32,888 nt of DNA, taken from assembly GCA_964587525.1 (NCBI GenBank), contig CAZPLZ010000008.1, forward strand, positions 1 to 32,888, read 5' to 3'. Made by a program: the position numbers and the translations under genes. Position 1 is the first letter of the stretch; each line of letters begins with the position of its first letter. The notes below the pieces were generated by a model that saw only the letters and a list, made by a program, of their open reading frames with translations, was not told the origin of the DNA and did no database searches. Source of the DNA: CAZPLZ01 sp964587525 (GTDB lineage: Bacteria > Oederibacteriota > CAKKQC01). Positions 32,013-32,888 of this stretch are shown one piece after another.

Positions 32013-32810
32013 ATGAATACTTTCACTCTCACGAACGAACAGCTTGCCCGGTACCAGGAAGAGGGGTACCTTATGGTCGAGCAGCTCTTCGATCAAGAGG
32101 AGATGGATCTTCTGCTCAAGATTGCCAAGGCTGACCGGGAGCTGGCGCAGGAGGCTGTGAACCGGAAGGACAGTGCAGGTGGCGTGAGCAAACTCTCACT
32201 CCGCAACGACCTGCGCGAGGATATCTACAGCGCGTTTGTTCGCTGCCGGCGCATCGTCGAGAACATGGAGCGGCTGCTGGGCGGTGAGGTGTACCACTAT
32301 CATCACAAGATGATGCTCAAAGAGCCGTTCGTGGGCGGAGCCTGGGAATGGCACCAGGACTATGGCTACTGGTACAACAACGGTTGCCTGTTCCCCTATA
32401 TGGGCAGTTGCATGATCGCTGTGGATCGGGCGACGAAGGCGAATGGGTGTCTTCAGGTGATCAAAGGCTCCCATCACCTGGGGCGGATCGAGCATGGCAT
32501 CACTGGCGACCAGACGGGCGCTGACCTCGAGCGCGTGAAGGTGGCGCTCGAACGGATGGACGTGGTGCACTGCGAGCTTGAGCCAGGCTCGGCGATCTTC
32601 TTCCACTGCAATCTTTTGCATCGCTCGGACCAAAATAGAAGTCCTCACCCGCGCTGGTCGCTGATCTGCTGCTACAATGCCGCGCGCAACAACCCCTACA
32701 AGGAATCACCCCATCCACGCTACTCCTTCCTGGAGAAATGGCCTGACGAGAGGGTCAAAGAGATTGGCCGCCGGCAGTGGGAGGCGTTGCAAAAGACCCT
32801 CGTCGCATGA
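32013..32810 (+). CDS. Phytanoyl-CoA dioxygenase (PhyH) family Fe(II)/2-oxoglutarate oxygenase
   Basis: The protein is 265 residues from ATG 32013. The facial triad is H114-x-D116 (WEWHQDYGYW) and H203 (LLHRSDQN). R214 (HPRWS), eleven residues later, is the expected 2-oxoglutarate-binding arginine. GSHHLGR and PGSAIFFHCNLLHRS are typical PhyH family blocks. Members hydroxylate varied small molecules using O2 and 2-oxoglutarate (phytanoyl-CoA, ectoine, natural products). No neighbour defines the substrate. The start is preceded by AGGGG, part of which lies in the 3' arm of a 6-bp hairpin CCTGAT/ATCAGG (31994-32008). Confidence 0.9.
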   Translation: MNTFTLTNEQLARYQEEGYLMVEQLFDQEEMDLLLKIAKADRELAQEAVNRKDSAGGVSKLSLRNDLREDIYSAFVRCRRIVENMERLLGGEVYHYHHKMMLKEPFVGGAWEWHQDYGYWYNNGCLFPYMGSCMIAVDRATKANGCLQVIKGSHHLGRIEHGITGDQTGADLERVKVALERMDVVHCELEPGSAIFFHCNLLHRSDQNRSPHPRWSLICCYNAARNNPYKESPHPRYSFLEKWPDERVKEIGRRQWEALQKTLVA

Positions 32811-32812
32811 CC

Positions 32813-32888
32813 TACGGCCGGTGCCACCGAAAGTGGCAGTTTTAAATTATGGGGTACCATCCATTGCCGAGGCGAGTCTGCGAGCCTA
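32813..32888 (+). repeat. Dispersed 76-bp palindromic repeat, copy B (cut by window end)
   Basis: It begins 2 bases after the stop of the PhyH-family gene and matches copy A at 71 of 76 positions to the last base of the window, so it may continue. The hairpin is TGCCAC-CGAAA-GTGGCA. The position right after a stop codon fits an element that settles in intergenic DNA or acts as a 3' hairpin. Confidence 0.8.

Overview
This is a GC-rich chromosomal window (roughly 58-60% G+C in most genes) from a diderm bacterium. LptD and a LolA-like protein imply an LPS-type outer membrane. The IspH route, the b6-type Rieske/cytochrome b complex with multiheme cytochromes and the many dispersed palindromic repeats suggest a free-living environmental lineage of the NC10/Rokubacteria/Nitrospirota kind. 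That placement is an impression from gene content only. No rRNA, tRNA, transposase or CRISPR array was seen.

Layout. (1) 1-11518, minus strand: a polymorphic RHS locus. A giant secreted RHS/YD-repeat protein (3415-10803) ends in a 42-residue cysteine-rich tip. It is followed by a small polytopic membrane protein (2887-3282) and then by a second, 5'-truncated RHS core (1-2880) that runs off the window edge. (2) 10784-15386, minus strand: a tightly packed run of UgpC/MalK-like ABC ATPase, lptD, rdgB and a LolA-like secreted protein that leads directly into the giant RHS gene. (3) 15491-16159, plus strand: a LOG-family nucleotide-binding protein, divergent from the ATPase and convergent with the next block. 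(4) 16136-22178, minus strand: ispH, then five close or overlapping genes: NodI-like ATPase, NodJ-like permease, an ATP-grasp-like enzyme, a lysine 2,3-aminomutase (KamA) and an M14 metallocarboxypeptidase. (5) 22366-26113, plus strand: pabB, a pabC-like gene and a CCA-adding/poly(A) polymerase family gene. (6) 26250-31405, plus strand: a respiratory operon with a clear sigma70-type promoter. It encodes a monoheme lipoprotein cytochrome c, a Rieske protein, a split cytochrome b (b6-like half plus subunit IV-like half), a membrane-anchored pentaheme cytochrome and a TPR protein. (7) 31477-32810: a rhodanese and a divergent phytanoyl-CoA dioxygenase-family oxygenase.

How the genes work together. 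Block 6 is a quinol-oxidising bc-type complex with its own heme electron acceptors. Block 5 makes p-aminobenzoate for folate and matures tRNA 3' ends. The most suggestive uncharacterised unit is block 4: an aminomutase predicted to make beta-lysine, a ligase-like enzyme, an amide hydrolase and an exporter, all translationally coupled. This could be a pathway for a beta-amino-acid conjugate. The RHS locus has the main gene, a candidate membrane immunity protein and a displaced core, the arrangement typical of toxin-tip switching. Its tip is unusually small and its N-terminal domains are unusual.

A dispersed 76-bp palindromic repeat occurs at 22221-22296 and 32813-32888. A diverged inverted core copy lies at 24798-24831. 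The stem carries compensatory base changes.
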